The position numbers and the translations under genes were made by a program. From Variovorax sp. PBL-E5 (GTDB lineage: Bacteria; Pseudomonadota; Gammaproteobacteria; Burkholderiales; Burkholderiaceae_C), in NCBI RefSeq assembly GCF_901827185.1, contig NZ_LR594673.1:186001-250000 (forward strand): DNA of 64,000 nucleotides, read 5' to 3'. The notes under the pieces were generated by a model that saw only the letters and a list, made by a program, of their open reading frames with translations, made no database searches and was not told the DNA's origin. The stretch's first letter is position 1. Each line of letters opens with the position of its first letter. This document shows, in pieces, positions 8,675 to 16,512 of this stretch.

Positions 8675-9886
8675 TCACCTGCGATTCGACTGCGCCGCGT
8701 TCAGCCGGTCGTAACCGCTCAGCTCCAGGAATCCCTGGCCGTCGATGCTGCCCGTCACCTTGACCGGCCCTTCCCAATAGACATTGGCGGTGGTCCGGCC
8801 CGCATCGAATTCGCTGTCGGCAACGAAGGGCTTGATGTTCAGCACGCCCGACGGAAGCCGCACGCGCCATTCGACGACATAGGGGATCCGGGTATGCGGG
8901 CTGGTCCATGTCGTGACCGGCGTCAGTTCGACGTCTTCCGGCTTCAGCGGCACGGAGCCCTTCGCATTCGAGACCGTGCCGGCCGTCATGACCTTGTGCC
9001 CCTGCGCATCGAAGAGCTGGTAGAGCATCACGTCGGAACCGTCCGCCAGATGCAGCGCGAACCAGTTCCAGCCGAGGCTCAGCACATCGAAGTCCCCCCA
9101 CTGGTGATCGAACCACACGTCGCCGCTGACCTGGGCCGGCTTGCCGCCGACCGTGATCTCGCCTTTCGCCGCCATGCGGGGGCGCGAATAGTAGTAGCTG
9201 ATGCCGCTCTGGCCGAAGTCGAGCAGTCCTGGCGTGGCCGAGTTCGCAGCGCGATGCAGGATCGGCGCATGTGAATCGGTCAGGTCGAGCGCGATGGAGA
9301 CGCCTTCGAAGGCGGCGCGAAGCTTCTGCGAAGGGCCGGATCCGGCGACCTGCCAATCGTCCTGCCGGAAGTCGAATCCGTTGGCGACATGCTGTGCCGG
9401 AAGACCGCCGGTGCGGCCCTGGTCGGCATAGCGCTGGCCGGTCTGAAGATCGGTCAAGGCCACGTGCATGACCGTCTGCTTGACCAGTCCGTTGGCGACG
9501 AAGACGGCGACGTGGAATGCGTAGCGCTGGCCCGTCGCCGCATCGAGGATGCCGTTGTAGTACCACCATTCCATGCCGGAACCGTGCGGCGCATCGTCGG
9601 CCGGCAGGTTCACGGGCGCGAGTGCCGCGGTGCGTTCGGCCGGCTTGCGCACCGGGTCGAGCGATGCGGCCGATGCGAGGGCCGGCCGGTCCGGCGCGGA
9701 CATCCCCGCGTACAGCAATCCCGCGACGACGGCCACGATGGCCACGGCGAGCAGCGCGGCGAGGTAGGACCGCGTCCTCTTGCGCCGCGCCGAGCGCGAC
9801 CGCGACCTGCGAGGCGAGTGCGGGGAGCGCGACGCGCTCCGGCTGGACCGGCTGCGGCTTCTTCTGGGTTGATCGTCGGCATTCAT
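8675..9886 (-). CDS. CrtC/AttH-type lipocalin-fold hydrolase with Ser/Arg-rich N-terminus
   Basis: 403 residues from the ATG at 9886; an in-frame start at 9925 would add 13. The N-terminal ~30 residues are almost only Ser, Arg and Pro, with repeated R-S-R-S units, followed by a hydrophobic helix (about 40-60) that should anchor the protein. The rest matches the carotenoid 1,2-hydratase N-terminal/AttH family: E-W-W-Y-Y-N-G near 100, then R-P-R-M and W-F-D-H-Q-W-G near 240. Members are called predicted secreted hydrolases and bind hydrophobic ligands. The SR-rich cytoplasmic tail is not typical of the family. The enzymatic role is unknown. Confidence 0.75.
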   Translation of the reverse strand: MNADDQPRRSRSRSSRSASRSPHSPRRSRSRSARRKRTRSYLAALLAVAIVAVVAGLLYAGMSAPDRPALASAASLDPVRKPAERTAALAPVNLPADDAPHGSGMEWWYYNGILDAATGQRYAFHVAVFVANGLVKQTVMHVALTDLQTGQRYADQGRTGGLPAQHVANGFDFRQDDWQVAGSGPSQKLRAAFEGVSIALDLTDSHAPILHRAANSATPGLLDFGQSGISYYYSRPRMAAKGEITVGGKPAQVSGDVWFDHQWGDFDVLSLGWNWFALHLADGSDVMLYQLFDAQGHKVMTAGTVSNAKGSVPLKPEDVELTPVTTWTSPHTRIPYVVEWRVRLPSGVLNIKPFVADSEFDAGRTTANVYWEGPVKVTGSIDGQGFLELSGYDRLNAAQSNRR

Positions 9887-9990
9887 CTGCGGTGCATGGG
9901 AGAGAGGCAAGAACAAGGCCGGCATTCACAACGTCGGCCGATTCCGGGATGATGCCGCATTGTTCTTTTCCAACCCCGCGGAGCCAGAGC

Positions 9991-10527
9991 TTGACCACCG
10001 CCCTCCTCGTCATCGATGTCCAGCAGGGCCTGTGCGAAGGCGAACACGAGGCCTTCGAATCGCAGGCCGTCATCGGACGAATCAACCAGGTCGCGGCCAA
10101 GGCCCGGGCGGCGGGTGCGCCGGTCGTCTTCATCCAGCACGAGTCGTCCTTCGAGCTCCAGCACGGCACGCCGGCCTGGCAATTGGCGACGGGCCTGGAT
10201 GTGCAAGCGTCCGATCTGCGCATCCGCAAGACCACGCCGGATGCCTTCCATCGCACCGAGCTCGAAGCCACGCTGAAGGCGCATGGCGTCACCGAGCTCG
10301 TGGTCTGCGGCATGCATACCGAGTTCTGCGTCGACACGACGGTCCGGCGGGCGCTGGCGCTGGGCTTTCCCGTCGTCCTGGTGGAGGACGCGCATACGAG
10401 CGAGGGCAACGCGCATCTGTCCGCGCCGCAGGTGATCCGCCATCACAACCTGACGCTCTCGAACATCCGCACCTTCGGGCCGCGCGTTCGTGTCGTCCCG
10501 GCCGAAGCGCTGCAGGTCGCGGCCTGA
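9991..10527 (+). CDS. Isochorismatase-family cysteine hydrolase
   Basis: 178 residues. I choose the TTG at 9991 because GGAG lies at 9979-9983 and the family normally starts right at the first strand (A-L-L-V-I-D-V-Q). ATGs at 9949 and 9952 in the same frame have no spaced ribosome site. The catalytic triad is complete: Asp9, Lys80 (R-I-R-K-T) and Cys113 (H-T-E-F-C-V), with the cis-peptide region before the nucleophile. Such enzymes hydrolyse amides (nicotinamidase, N-carbamoylsarcosine amidase) or enol ethers. The substrate is undetermined. It diverges from the lipocalin-like gene. Confidence 0.85.
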   Translation: MTTALLVIDVQQGLCEGEHEAFESQAVIGRINQVAAKARAAGAPVVFIQHESSFELQHGTPAWQLATGLDVQASDLRIRKTTPDAFHRTELEATLKAHGVTELVVCGMHTEFCVDTTVRRALALGFPVVLVEDAHTSEGNAHLSAPQVIRHHNLTLSNIRTFGPRVRVVPAEALQVAA

Positions 10528-10557
10528 ACGACGACAGGACCGCCCCTCGCGAGCCGC

Positions 10558-11289
10558 TCAATGCGCGATCGAGAGCGCCTGCGAAAGCTGGCGCAGCAGC
10601 GACGCGCCGTCGCCTTGCCAGGCACTGCCGTGCATGCACGCGAGCGTGTGCGGCTCGTGCGTCGCGAGCCCGGCCAGCAGCGCGGCCGTCTGCGGCGAAT
10701 GCGCGTAGTAGTCCATCTGGTGGCGGAACGCCTCGCTGGGGCCGAGGATGTCGGCATCGGTCAGCGCCTTCTGGCTGTCGCCCGGCTGCGTGAAAAGGTC
10801 GCCGCAGAAGAAGGTGCGCGTCTGCGTGTCCATCATCAGCCCGCATTCCCAGCCGTGCGGCAGATGGGGCGTGTCGAACCAGCGCATCGTGTGACGGCCG
10901 AGTGCCAGTTCCTCGCCGTCGGCCAGCGCGCGCGGCGGCCGGTCGGCCAGGTCGCCCATCGAGGTCATCGCGGCGATGCCGCCGCACAGCGGCACGGCCT
11001 GCGGCGCCGCCGCCAGCAACAGGTTCATCGCGCCGCATTCGTCGGCTTCGACATGCGACAGCCCGATGTAGCGCAGGCGTTCGATCGGCATCAGGCTCGC
11101 GATGGCTTCGCTCACCATCGGAAAAAGCTGGCGCGGCCCGGTGTGGAACAGCAGCGGCTGATCGTCGACCACCAGGTACTGGTTGAAGCTGAACCACTGG
11201 CCGCCGGGCAGCGGCACCGGCGTGTTGATGCGGAAGATGCCCGCCGCGATTTCCTGGACGTTGGTGCCGGATTGCGGATTGGTGATCAT
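10558..11289 (-). CDS. MBL-fold protein with flavodiiron-like H-x-E-x-D site
   Basis: 243 residues. The metallo-beta-lactamase fold is recognisable, but the metal motif is His79-x-Glu81-x-Asp83, as in the di-iron oxygen/NO-reductase (ODP/FprA) branch rather than the usual H-x-H-x-D-H. A later Cys-G-D-L-F motif near 165 supplies a further ligand, and a H-G-S motif near 222 the last. No flavodoxin domain follows, so it is a stand-alone ODP-like domain. Candidate roles are oxygen or NO sensing or reduction, or an unrelated hydrolase. It is convergent with the isochorismatase-like gene (30-bp gap). Confidence 0.75.
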   Translation of the reverse strand: MITNPQSGTNVQEIAAGIFRINTPVPLPGGQWFSFNQYLVVDDQPLLFHTGPRQLFPMVSEAIASLMPIERLRYIGLSHVEADECGAMNLLLAAAPQAVPLCGGIAAMTSMGDLADRPPRALADGEELALGRHTMRWFDTPHLPHGWECGLMMDTQTRTFFCGDLFTQPGDSQKALTDADILGPSEAFRHQMDYYAHSPQTAALLAGLATHEPHTLACMHGSAWQGDGASLLRQLSQALSIAH

Positions 11290-11373
11290 GTGCGTCTCCT
11301 GTGTCCTGTCGAATAACCGAAGATGGGTCGCCGGAGGTCCGACCTTACACGGCCGGGCGCTCGTGCGCCATCT

Positions 11374-11808
11374 TCATTCGCGCAGCGTGAACACGATCGA
11401 CAGATAGGAAACCGGCCCTTCGCGCAAGACCTCCGCGCCGTGCAGCGCGCGCGCATCGAACAGCAGCGAATCGCCCGGCCTGACCTCGAAGGTGCGGCTG
11501 CCGTAGCGGTATTTCACGCGGCCCGACACCATGTAGATGAACTTCACGCCCGGGTGCTGGAACGCGGGATAGGGCCGGGCTTCGTCGGACAGCGTGATCA
11601 GGTAGGGCTCGACGAACAGGTTGCCGGACAGCAGATGCCCCAGCAGCTCGTAGTGGTAGCCCTTCACGGCATCGACGCGCTCGACCTTCAGCCCCTTGCC
11701 GGCCGGCACGTGCGACATGTCCAGCCGCCGGACCTGATCGACGAAGAAGCGCGACATCGGCACATCGAGCACGGTCGCGATCTTGTCGAGCATCCCGGCC
11801 TTTGGCAC
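11374..11808 (-). pseudogene. XRE-cupin transcriptional regulator lacking its DNA-binding domain
   Basis: The readable frame gives 144 residues. The first ~20 (L-D-K-I-A-T-V-L-D-V) are the last helix of an XRE-type HTH, and the remainder is a cupin domain (P-G-V-K-F-I-Y-M-V-S-G, then R-P-G-D-S-L-L-F). XRE-cupin regulators normally carry ~65 residues of HTH before this point. Here the in-frame codon before the GTG at 11808 is the TGA of the preceding binding-protein gene, so the HTH is physically missing. The protein, if made, could sense a ligand but not bind DNA in the usual way. It follows the broken amino-acid binding protein without a gap. Confidence 0.7.
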
Positions 11809-12464
11809 TCACATCAGCTTGAACGGAAAGTACTTCGCCGTGATGCGGTCGTACGTCCCGTCGGCGCGGATGGCCGCCAGCGCTGCGTTCACCTTGGCCA
11901 GCGTCGCCGTGTCGCCCTTGCGCACGGCAATGCCGTTGCCGTCGCCGAGCAGGCCGCCCTTGAGGTCCGGGCCGACGAACGCGAAGTGGGCGGCGTCCGG
12001 CGTCTTCATGAAGCCCACGAAGTAGGTCCTCATGTTGCCGAGGATGTAGTCGACGCGGCCGGCGAGACGTCGGCCGGCGTGCCCTTCTTCGCGACGAAGC
12101 GCGAGATGGTTTCCTTGTACTTGTCGGAGAAGTCCACGCGCTGGCGCCGCTGTTCGGTGATCGCCATGCTGGCGACGATCAGGTCGAACTTCCGGGCGAC
12201 GAGGCCCGGGATGATGCCGTCCCAATCCTGGGCCACGATCTCGCACCGCGCTTGCATCTTCTCGCACAGGGCATGGGCGATGTCGACATCCCATCCCTGC
12301 AGCTGGCCCTGCGCATCCTTGAAGCTCCACGGCGGATAGGTTCCCTCGGTGGCGATGCGGTAGGTGCCGGGCTGCGCGTGGGCGACGCAGGCAAGACCGG
12401 CAGCCATCAGGAAGGCGCAGAGCGAGCGCCGGCCGATCTCGGGAACGGGCTTCGGGAAGATCAT
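11809..12464 (-). pseudogene. Polar amino-acid ABC transporter binding protein, internal deletion with frameshift
   Basis: It starts at 12464 with a good signal peptide (A-C-V-A-H-A-Q) and the family-3 binding-protein start (Y-R-I-A-T-E-G-T-Y-P-P-W-S-F). The frame fits the family to about 12062 (F-V-A-K-K-G-T-P-A-D-V). The family then resumes in another frame at L-A-G-R-V-D-Y-I-L-G-N (about 12055) and ends F-P-F-K-L-M, TGA at 11809-11811. Roughly 45 residues that normally lie between these motifs are absent, and the join changes the frame. A 9-base direct repeat CGCCGGCCG, read on the minus strand, flanks the scar. No functional binding protein can be made. No permease or ATPase is adjacent. 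Confidence 0.8.
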
Positions 12465-12529
12465 CGGGTACCTCGGCTGAAGTGCATGAAGGCCTCGATG
12501 ATTCGGGTGTTTCAGAAGCGTCGCAAGTC

Positions 12530-12544
12530 TTGCACCTCGTGCAA
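12530..12544. promoter_or_regulatory. Palindrome TTGCAC-CTC-GTGCAA (operator candidate 1)
   Basis: This is a perfect 6-3-6 inverted repeat in the gap upstream of the broken binding-protein / XRE-cupin unit and the divergent NlpC/P60 gene. It shares its form TTGCAY-N3-RTGCAA, and the following AATC, with the palindrome at 12596-12610. XRE-cupin regulators commonly bind sites of this symmetry near their own operon, so it is probably the old operator of the truncated regulator. This is inference. Confidence 0.5.
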
Positions 12545-12595
12545 ATCGCCTCGTGCCGGCGGCGAATTTCCCATTGAGGCCTGGCGCTCGCGCTG

Positions 12596-12610
12596 TTGCA
12601 TGTCATGCAA
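12596..12610. promoter_or_regulatory. Palindrome TTGCAT-GTC-ATGCAA (operator candidate 2)
   Basis: This perfect 6-3-6 inverted repeat lies 66 bp (centre to centre) from the sister site at 12530-12544. The two share the outer arms and the flanking AATC. It lies 56 bp before the ATG of the NlpC/P60 lipoprotein, so either divergent unit could be controlled. Confidence 0.5.
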
Positions 12611-12665
12611 ATCCGTGCATTGCGGACATTCCGAGCGCCAGCCCGGCAGAATGCGGACATCCGCC

Positions 12666-13208
12666 ATGACCCCTGCATCCGACTCTCGACGCGACGCCTC
12701 GCCCTCGTTCAATGCGACAGGTTCGAAGCGCGCCCGTCGCCCGCTGCTCGAATCCGTGCTGCTGTGCGCCTGCCTGCTGGCCGCGGGCTGCGCGACCCGG
12801 CCGCCACCGCTGCCCTCGACCCCCTACACGCCGCTATCGGCCGGGCAATCGGACGATATCGCGATCCATGCGATGGGCCTCGTCGGCACACCGTACCGCT
12901 ACGGCGGCAACACCCCCGAAGGCGGCTTCGACTGCAGCGGGCTCATCGGCTACGTGTACCGCGGGAGCGTGGGGACAGCGCCGCCGCGCACCGTGGCCGC
13001 GTTGTCGCGCTTCGGCCAGCCGGTGAGCGCGAGCGATCTGCGTGTCGGCGACCTGGTGCTCTTCGGCGGCAATCCGCCTTCGCATGCGGGCATCTATGTG
13101 GGCGACGGCCGTTTCGTGCACGCGCCGTCGACCGGCGGTGAAGTGCGGCTCGACCGCCTCGACGGGATCTACTGGTCGCGCCAGCGGCTCGAGGTCCGCA
13201 GGCCCTGA
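12666..13208 (+). CDS. NlpC/P60-family lipoprotein, peptidoglycan endopeptidase
   Basis: 180 residues from ATG 12666. A cytoplasmic basic leader precedes a lipoprotein signal with lipobox L-A-A-G-C (Cys42). The NlpC/P60 domain follows from about 62: the catalytic Cys90 in F-D-C-S-G-L, His140 in S-H-A-G-I-Y and His152 in F-V-H-A-P complete the triad. Y-R-Y-G-G precedes the active site as in Spr/MepS. Members cleave cell-wall peptide cross-links (D-Glu/mDAP or mDAP-D-Ala bonds) from the outer membrane. All key residues are present and the length is normal, so it should be active. Confidence 0.9.
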   Translation: MTPASDSRRDASPSFNATGSKRARRPLLESVLLCACLLAAGCATRPPPLPSTPYTPLSAGQSDDIAIHAMGLVGTPYRYGGNTPEGGFDCSGLIGYVYRGSVGTAPPRTVAALSRFGQPVSASDLRVGDLVLFGGNPPSHAGIYVGDGRFVHAPSTGGEVRLDRLDGIYWSRQRLEVRRP

Positions 13209-13302
13209 CGAGCGTCGGGGCAGCCGCTCCCCTTCCGCTCGGGCCGCGCGCATCACCACCCCGGCGAGTCGTTTCCTGCTCGCGTAGCATGGCGCTTTTG
13301 CC

Positions 13303-13713
13303 ATGCCTCTCATCGATCGATCCCTGTTCGTGGCCCTGCTGCTGTGCTGCGCCCTTGCCGGCATCGCCGCGGATCCGGCCCATGCCGACCCTGGCCCTGG
13401 CCCCAGCTGGGGAGCGATCGCGTCCAGGGACGCCGGCGGCTACGGCTACTCGTTCAACCACCCGTCGCGCGCCGCGGCGGAGCTTGCGGCGCGCGCCCAA
13501 TGCGACCGCGCGGCGGGCCGCTCGGGCACCTGTGCCATCCGCGCGTACTTCGATCGCTCCTGCGGTGCGCTCGCGACCGGCAACTACGGGGAATGGGGCA
13601 CCGCCATCGCCTCGACGGCCGCCGCTGCCGGCAAGGCGGCGGCCGTGCAGTGCGACAGCCATCTGCCCACGCAGCCTTGCAAGGTGGTCGTCAGCATCTG
13701 CTCGCCGCGCTGA
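13303..13713 (+). CDS. Secreted DUF4189 protein
   Basis: 136 residues with a signal peptide (about 1-28, ending A-H-A). The mature part has the DUF4189 pattern: W-G-A-I-A at the start, Y-G-Y-S-F-N-H, then A-A-x-x-A-A-R-A-Q-C and spaced cysteines that probably form disulfides, ending with a pair of Cys near the C-terminus. The family is small, exported and of unknown function. It is encoded alone, with a different phase from the next gene 17 bp downstream. Confidence 0.8.
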   Translation: MPLIDRSLFVALLLCCALAGIAADPAHADPGPGPSWGAIASRDAGGYGYSFNHPSRAAAELAARAQCDRAAGRSGTCAIRAYFDRSCGALATGNYGEWGTAIASTAAAAGKAAAVQCDSHLPTQPCKVVVSICSPR

Positions 13714-13730
13714 GCATCGGCGCATGAACC

Positions 13731-14156
13731 ATGGCTGTGCCTGAACCCTCCGCGCGAACCCTTCCGGTCCGCCTTCGCCCCGGCGACGACCTGAGGCGGG
13801 CCCTCGAATCCGTGGTGGCAGCAGAAGGTGGGACGGCCGCCTTCGTGCTGTCGGCCGTCGGAAGTCTTCGCCCCGCCGAGATCCGCATGGCCGGCGCGCA
13901 CGGCGCGCTGAGGATCGATTCGGATACAGAACTTCTCACCCTCTCGGGCAGCATCGCGGCCGGCGGCTCGCACCTGCACATGAGCGTGAGCGATGGCCAG
14001 GGTCGCGTGCTGGGCGGCCATGCCTGCTATGGCTGCATCGTTCGCACGACGGCCGAGGTGCTGCTGGTTCTGCTGCCGCAATGGCACTTCTCGCGCGAAC
14101 CCGACCCGAGCACCGGATGGGCGGAACTTGTCGTCCGGCGGATTCCCGACGCTTGA
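13731..14156 (+). CDS. PPC-domain (DUF296) protein
   Basis: 141 residues. It has the PPC/DUF296 fold: an initial strand with L-R-P-G-D-D-L, then F-V-L-S-A-V-G-S-L near 38-46, the L-S-G-S-I segment, the conserved H-L-H-M-S-V motif near 80-86 and G-G-H-A near 93-97. In plants this fold is part of AT-hook nuclear proteins. Bacterial single-domain members form trimers and bind an unknown ligand, with the His residues possibly holding a metal. The role here is unknown. Confidence 0.85.
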   Translation: MAVPEPSARTLPVRLRPGDDLRRALESVVAAEGGTAAFVLSAVGSLRPAEIRMAGAHGALRIDSDTELLTLSGSIAAGGSHLHMSVSDGQGRVLGGHACYGCIVRTTAEVLLVLLPQWHFSREPDPSTGWAELVVRRIPDA

Positions 14157-14199
14157 AAGAGCGGACTTCACCGCCCGGCGTGGTAAGTATGATCAGGCA

Positions 14200-14613
14200 A
14201 TGCCAAAGCTGCAGATGACGTCGGCAGGAGAAACCCGGCACGTCGACCTCAAGCCCCACGAGAACACGCTGGGCAGAAACATCCACAACGACATCGTGCT
14301 CAATTCGCGCTTCGCGAGCCGCCGGCATGCGGTCATCGTGGTCGAAGCCGCGTTCACCACCATCCGCGACCTCGCCAGCCAGAACGGCACCTTCGTCAAC
14401 GGCGTGCGCGTGCAGACCCAGTCGCTGGCCGATGGTGACGTGATCCGCATGGGCGAGTGCGAACTGCACTTCATCGCCGGCGACCAGGAGTTCAGCGAGG
14501 TCGTGGCCCAGCGCCTGTCGTCGGTGCCGAACTGGATGCTCGACGAGCATGCGCCCACGGCGCCCGATGCCGCGGGGCCGGACGAGGATGCGCGCCGTCC
14601 CAAATCGACCTAG
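14200..14613 (+). CDS. FHA-domain protein
   Basis: 137 residues from ATG 14200. The forkhead-associated fold is clear: L-G-R (residue about 24-26), S-R-x-H at S-R-R-H, and the N-G-T-F-V-N-G motif around 64-70. These residues bind phosphothreonine. The C-terminal ~35 residues are low-complexity. It has no kinase or secretion neighbours here. The gene ends with 4 bp shared with the convergent IclR gene, so the two transcripts must collide or terminate inside each other. Confidence 0.85.
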   Translation: MPKLQMTSAGETRHVDLKPHENTLGRNIHNDIVLNSRFASRRHAVIVVEAAFTTIRDLASQNGTFVNGVRVQTQSLADGDVIRMGECELHFIAGDQEFSEVVAQRLSSVPNWMLDEHAPTAPDAAGPDEDARRPKST

Positions 14614-15377
14614 TTCGGATGCCAGGTCGACACGACCGGCGGCGTCTTGTCGGTCGCCCCGCCGGCCAGTGCGTACGAGAGATGGTTGGCCGCTTGAATC
14701 ACGGTCTTGGCGTGCCCGACCAGCTTGCTCTTGGACAGCCGGTCGGCAGGGCCGGAAATGCATACCGACCCCAGCAGCGTCCAGTGAAGGCCGAACACCG
14801 GAGCCGACACCGTCGCAACGCCCTTCTCCCGCTCGCCGATCGACAGGTGATAGCCACGCCGGCGGATCTCTTCGTAGAGCTTGCCCGGCTCCCCCGAGAA
14901 CGCAAGGATGACCCGGCCTGGCGAGCCCTTGTCCAGCGGAAGCATTTCCCCCATCCGCGCATGATGACGGATCGGCTGCGGTCCTTCGACCCGGACGAGG
15001 CAGGTGCGAAAGTTGCCCTCGCGCACATAGAACGCGGAGCTCTCACCGGTCTTGTGCGATAGCGCCCTGAGCATCGGCTCGACAACGTTGTTGACGTCGA
15101 AGCTCGATTGGTAACGCGCACCCAGCCAACCGGCCGCGGGCCCGAGCCGCCACTCGCCGTCGTCGCGCTGAACCATATAGCCGGACTGGGCCAGCGTGCG
15201 CGCAAGGCGCAGTGCCGTGGTCTTGTGCATCCCGCTGCGGCGGCTCAGTTCCGCGAGGGACAGGCGCGTCTCGGCCATGCCGAAGGCTTCGAGCAACTGG
15301 AGCGCTCGCGTGACCGCGACGACACCGCCCGAGCCGGCTTCAGCTTCGTTCGAGGGGGCTTCGGCGATTTTCCGCAT
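14610..15377 (-). CDS. IclR-family regulator of the 15.5-25.2 kb catabolic operon
   Basis: 255 residues. The N-terminal winged HTH is at about 18-85 (A-L-Q-L-L-E-A-F, then L-A-E-L-S-R-R-S-G-M-H-K-T-T). The C-terminal IclR effector domain (GAF-like) has R-V-E-G-P-Q, L-D-K-G-S-P-G-R-V-I-L-A-F and G-V-A-T-V-S-A-P-V-F. It is divergent from the TTT gene that opens the operon, with 130 bp between the start codons, the usual arrangement for a regulator of an adjacent aromatic or organic-acid pathway. A TGCATGCA core (15407-15414) between GGTTG and CAACC arms in that gap may be part of its site. Confidence 0.9.
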   Translation of the reverse strand: MRKIAEAPSNEAEAGSGGVVAVTRALQLLEAFGMAETRLSLAELSRRSGMHKTTALRLARTLAQSGYMVQRDDGEWRLGPAAGWLGARYQSSFDVNNVVEPMLRALSHKTGESSAFYVREGNFRTCLVRVEGPQPIRHHARMGEMLPLDKGSPGRVILAFSGEPGKLYEEIRRRGYHLSIGEREKGVATVSAPVFGLHWTLLGSVCISGPADRLSKSKLVGHAKTVIQAANHLSYALAGGATDKTPPVVSTWHPN

Positions 15378-15507
15378 CTTGTTTCATACCGTGGTTGATG
15401 GTTCACTGCATGCAACCCCATTGTAGCTGGTGGAACGCCCCTCTAAAGTCTCGGCCAGCCCCGAACGCAGCCCGCGTCGAGGACCTTCAACAAGACAGAG
15501 ACACGAG

Positions 15508-16485
15508 ATGCAGATCAACCGCATGACCCGCCGCGCGAGCATCGCAATGGCGCTCGCACTGGCGTCCGGCGCCGTGCTGGCGCAGGCCTATCCCTCTCGG
15601 CCGATCCGATTGATCGTGCCGTTCCCCCCGGGTGGCGGCACCGACATCATTGCGCGCGAACTGGTCAACAAGATCGTCACCGAACAGGGGTGGACCGTCG
15701 TGATCGACAACCGACCCGGGTCCGGCGGCAACCTCGGCGTGGATGCCGCTGCCAAGGCCGCGCCCGATGGCTACACGCTGGTGATGGGCCAGACCAGCAA
15801 CCTCGCGATCAACCCGACGCTGTATCCCAAGCTGCCCTACAACCCCGTCAAAGACCTCGCCGCCATCGGCCTGGTGGCATCCTCGCCGCTGGCCATCGTG
15901 GTGGCTGCCGACTCGCCGTACAAGACATTGGCTGATGTCGTGGCCGCAGCCAAGGCCAAACCTGGCGTGCTCAACTTCGCTACCTCGGGCAACGGCACGG
16001 TCGCGCACCTGGCCACGGAGATGCTGCAGCGCACTGCCGACGTCAAGCTCACGCACGTGCCGTACAAGGGCGCGTCGCAGGGCGTGACCGACGTGATCGG
16101 CGGGCAGGTTCAACTCTACGTGTCGTCGGTGCCGACGCTGATCAGTTTCGTCAAGGGCGGCAAGATGCGCGCGCTGGCTGTCACCTCGGCCAAGCGCGCC
16201 GAGGATCTGCCCGATGTCCCGACCGTGGCCGAGTCCGGCTACAAGGGTTTCGAAGCGGTGACTTGGTTCGGCCTGGTGGGCCCGGCCGCGATGCCCAGGG
16301 ACGTCGTCGTGAAGTGGAACGCGGCGTTGAACAACGCGCTGGCCGCGCCCGACCTGCGCAAGAAGCTTGCGGCCCAGGGGGCGGATGTGGAAACCGGCAC
16401 GCCGGAAAAGTTCAGCGCCTTGATCCGTGACGACATCGGTCGCTGGGGCAAGGTTGTCAAGGCATCGGGCGCCACGATCGACTGA
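15508..16485 (+). CDS. TTT-family (Bug/TctC) solute-binding protein 1
   Basis: 325 residues from ATG 15508, with a Sec signal peptide ending A-L-A-Q-A. Mature residues begin Y-P-S-R-P-I-R-L-I-V-P-F-P-P-G-G-G-T-D, the hallmark of Bug proteins whose ligand-binding loop follows that first strand. A second motif, G-N-G-T-V-A-H-L, lies near 150. It ends W-G-K-V-V-K-A-S-G-A-T-I-D. It is periplasmic and predicted to bind a carboxylate. It is the first gene of the IclR-controlled operon, 27 bp before the amidohydrolase gene. No TctA/TctB genes are present. Confidence 0.92.
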   Translation: MQINRMTRRASIAMALALASGAVLAQAYPSRPIRLIVPFPPGGGTDIIARELVNKIVTEQGWTVVIDNRPGSGGNLGVDAAAKAAPDGYTLVMGQTSNLAINPTLYPKLPYNPVKDLAAIGLVASSPLAIVVAADSPYKTLADVVAAAKAKPGVLNFATSGNGTVAHLATEMLQRTADVKLTHVPYKGASQGVTDVIGGQVQLYVSSVPTLISFVKGGKMRALAVTSAKRAEDLPDVPTVAESGYKGFEAVTWFGLVGPAAMPRDVVVKWNAALNNALAAPDLRKKLAAQGADVETGTPEKFSALIRDDIGRWGKVVKASGATID

Positions 16486-16512
16486 ACGGCTCGACGCCGA
16501 ACGCATGGCGCG

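Noticed and set aside
15378..15507. IclR operator in the divergent gap
   Set aside because: Only an 8-bp TGCATGCA core and 5-bp GGTTG/CAACC arms were found, too weak for a separate feature; noted under the regulator gene.
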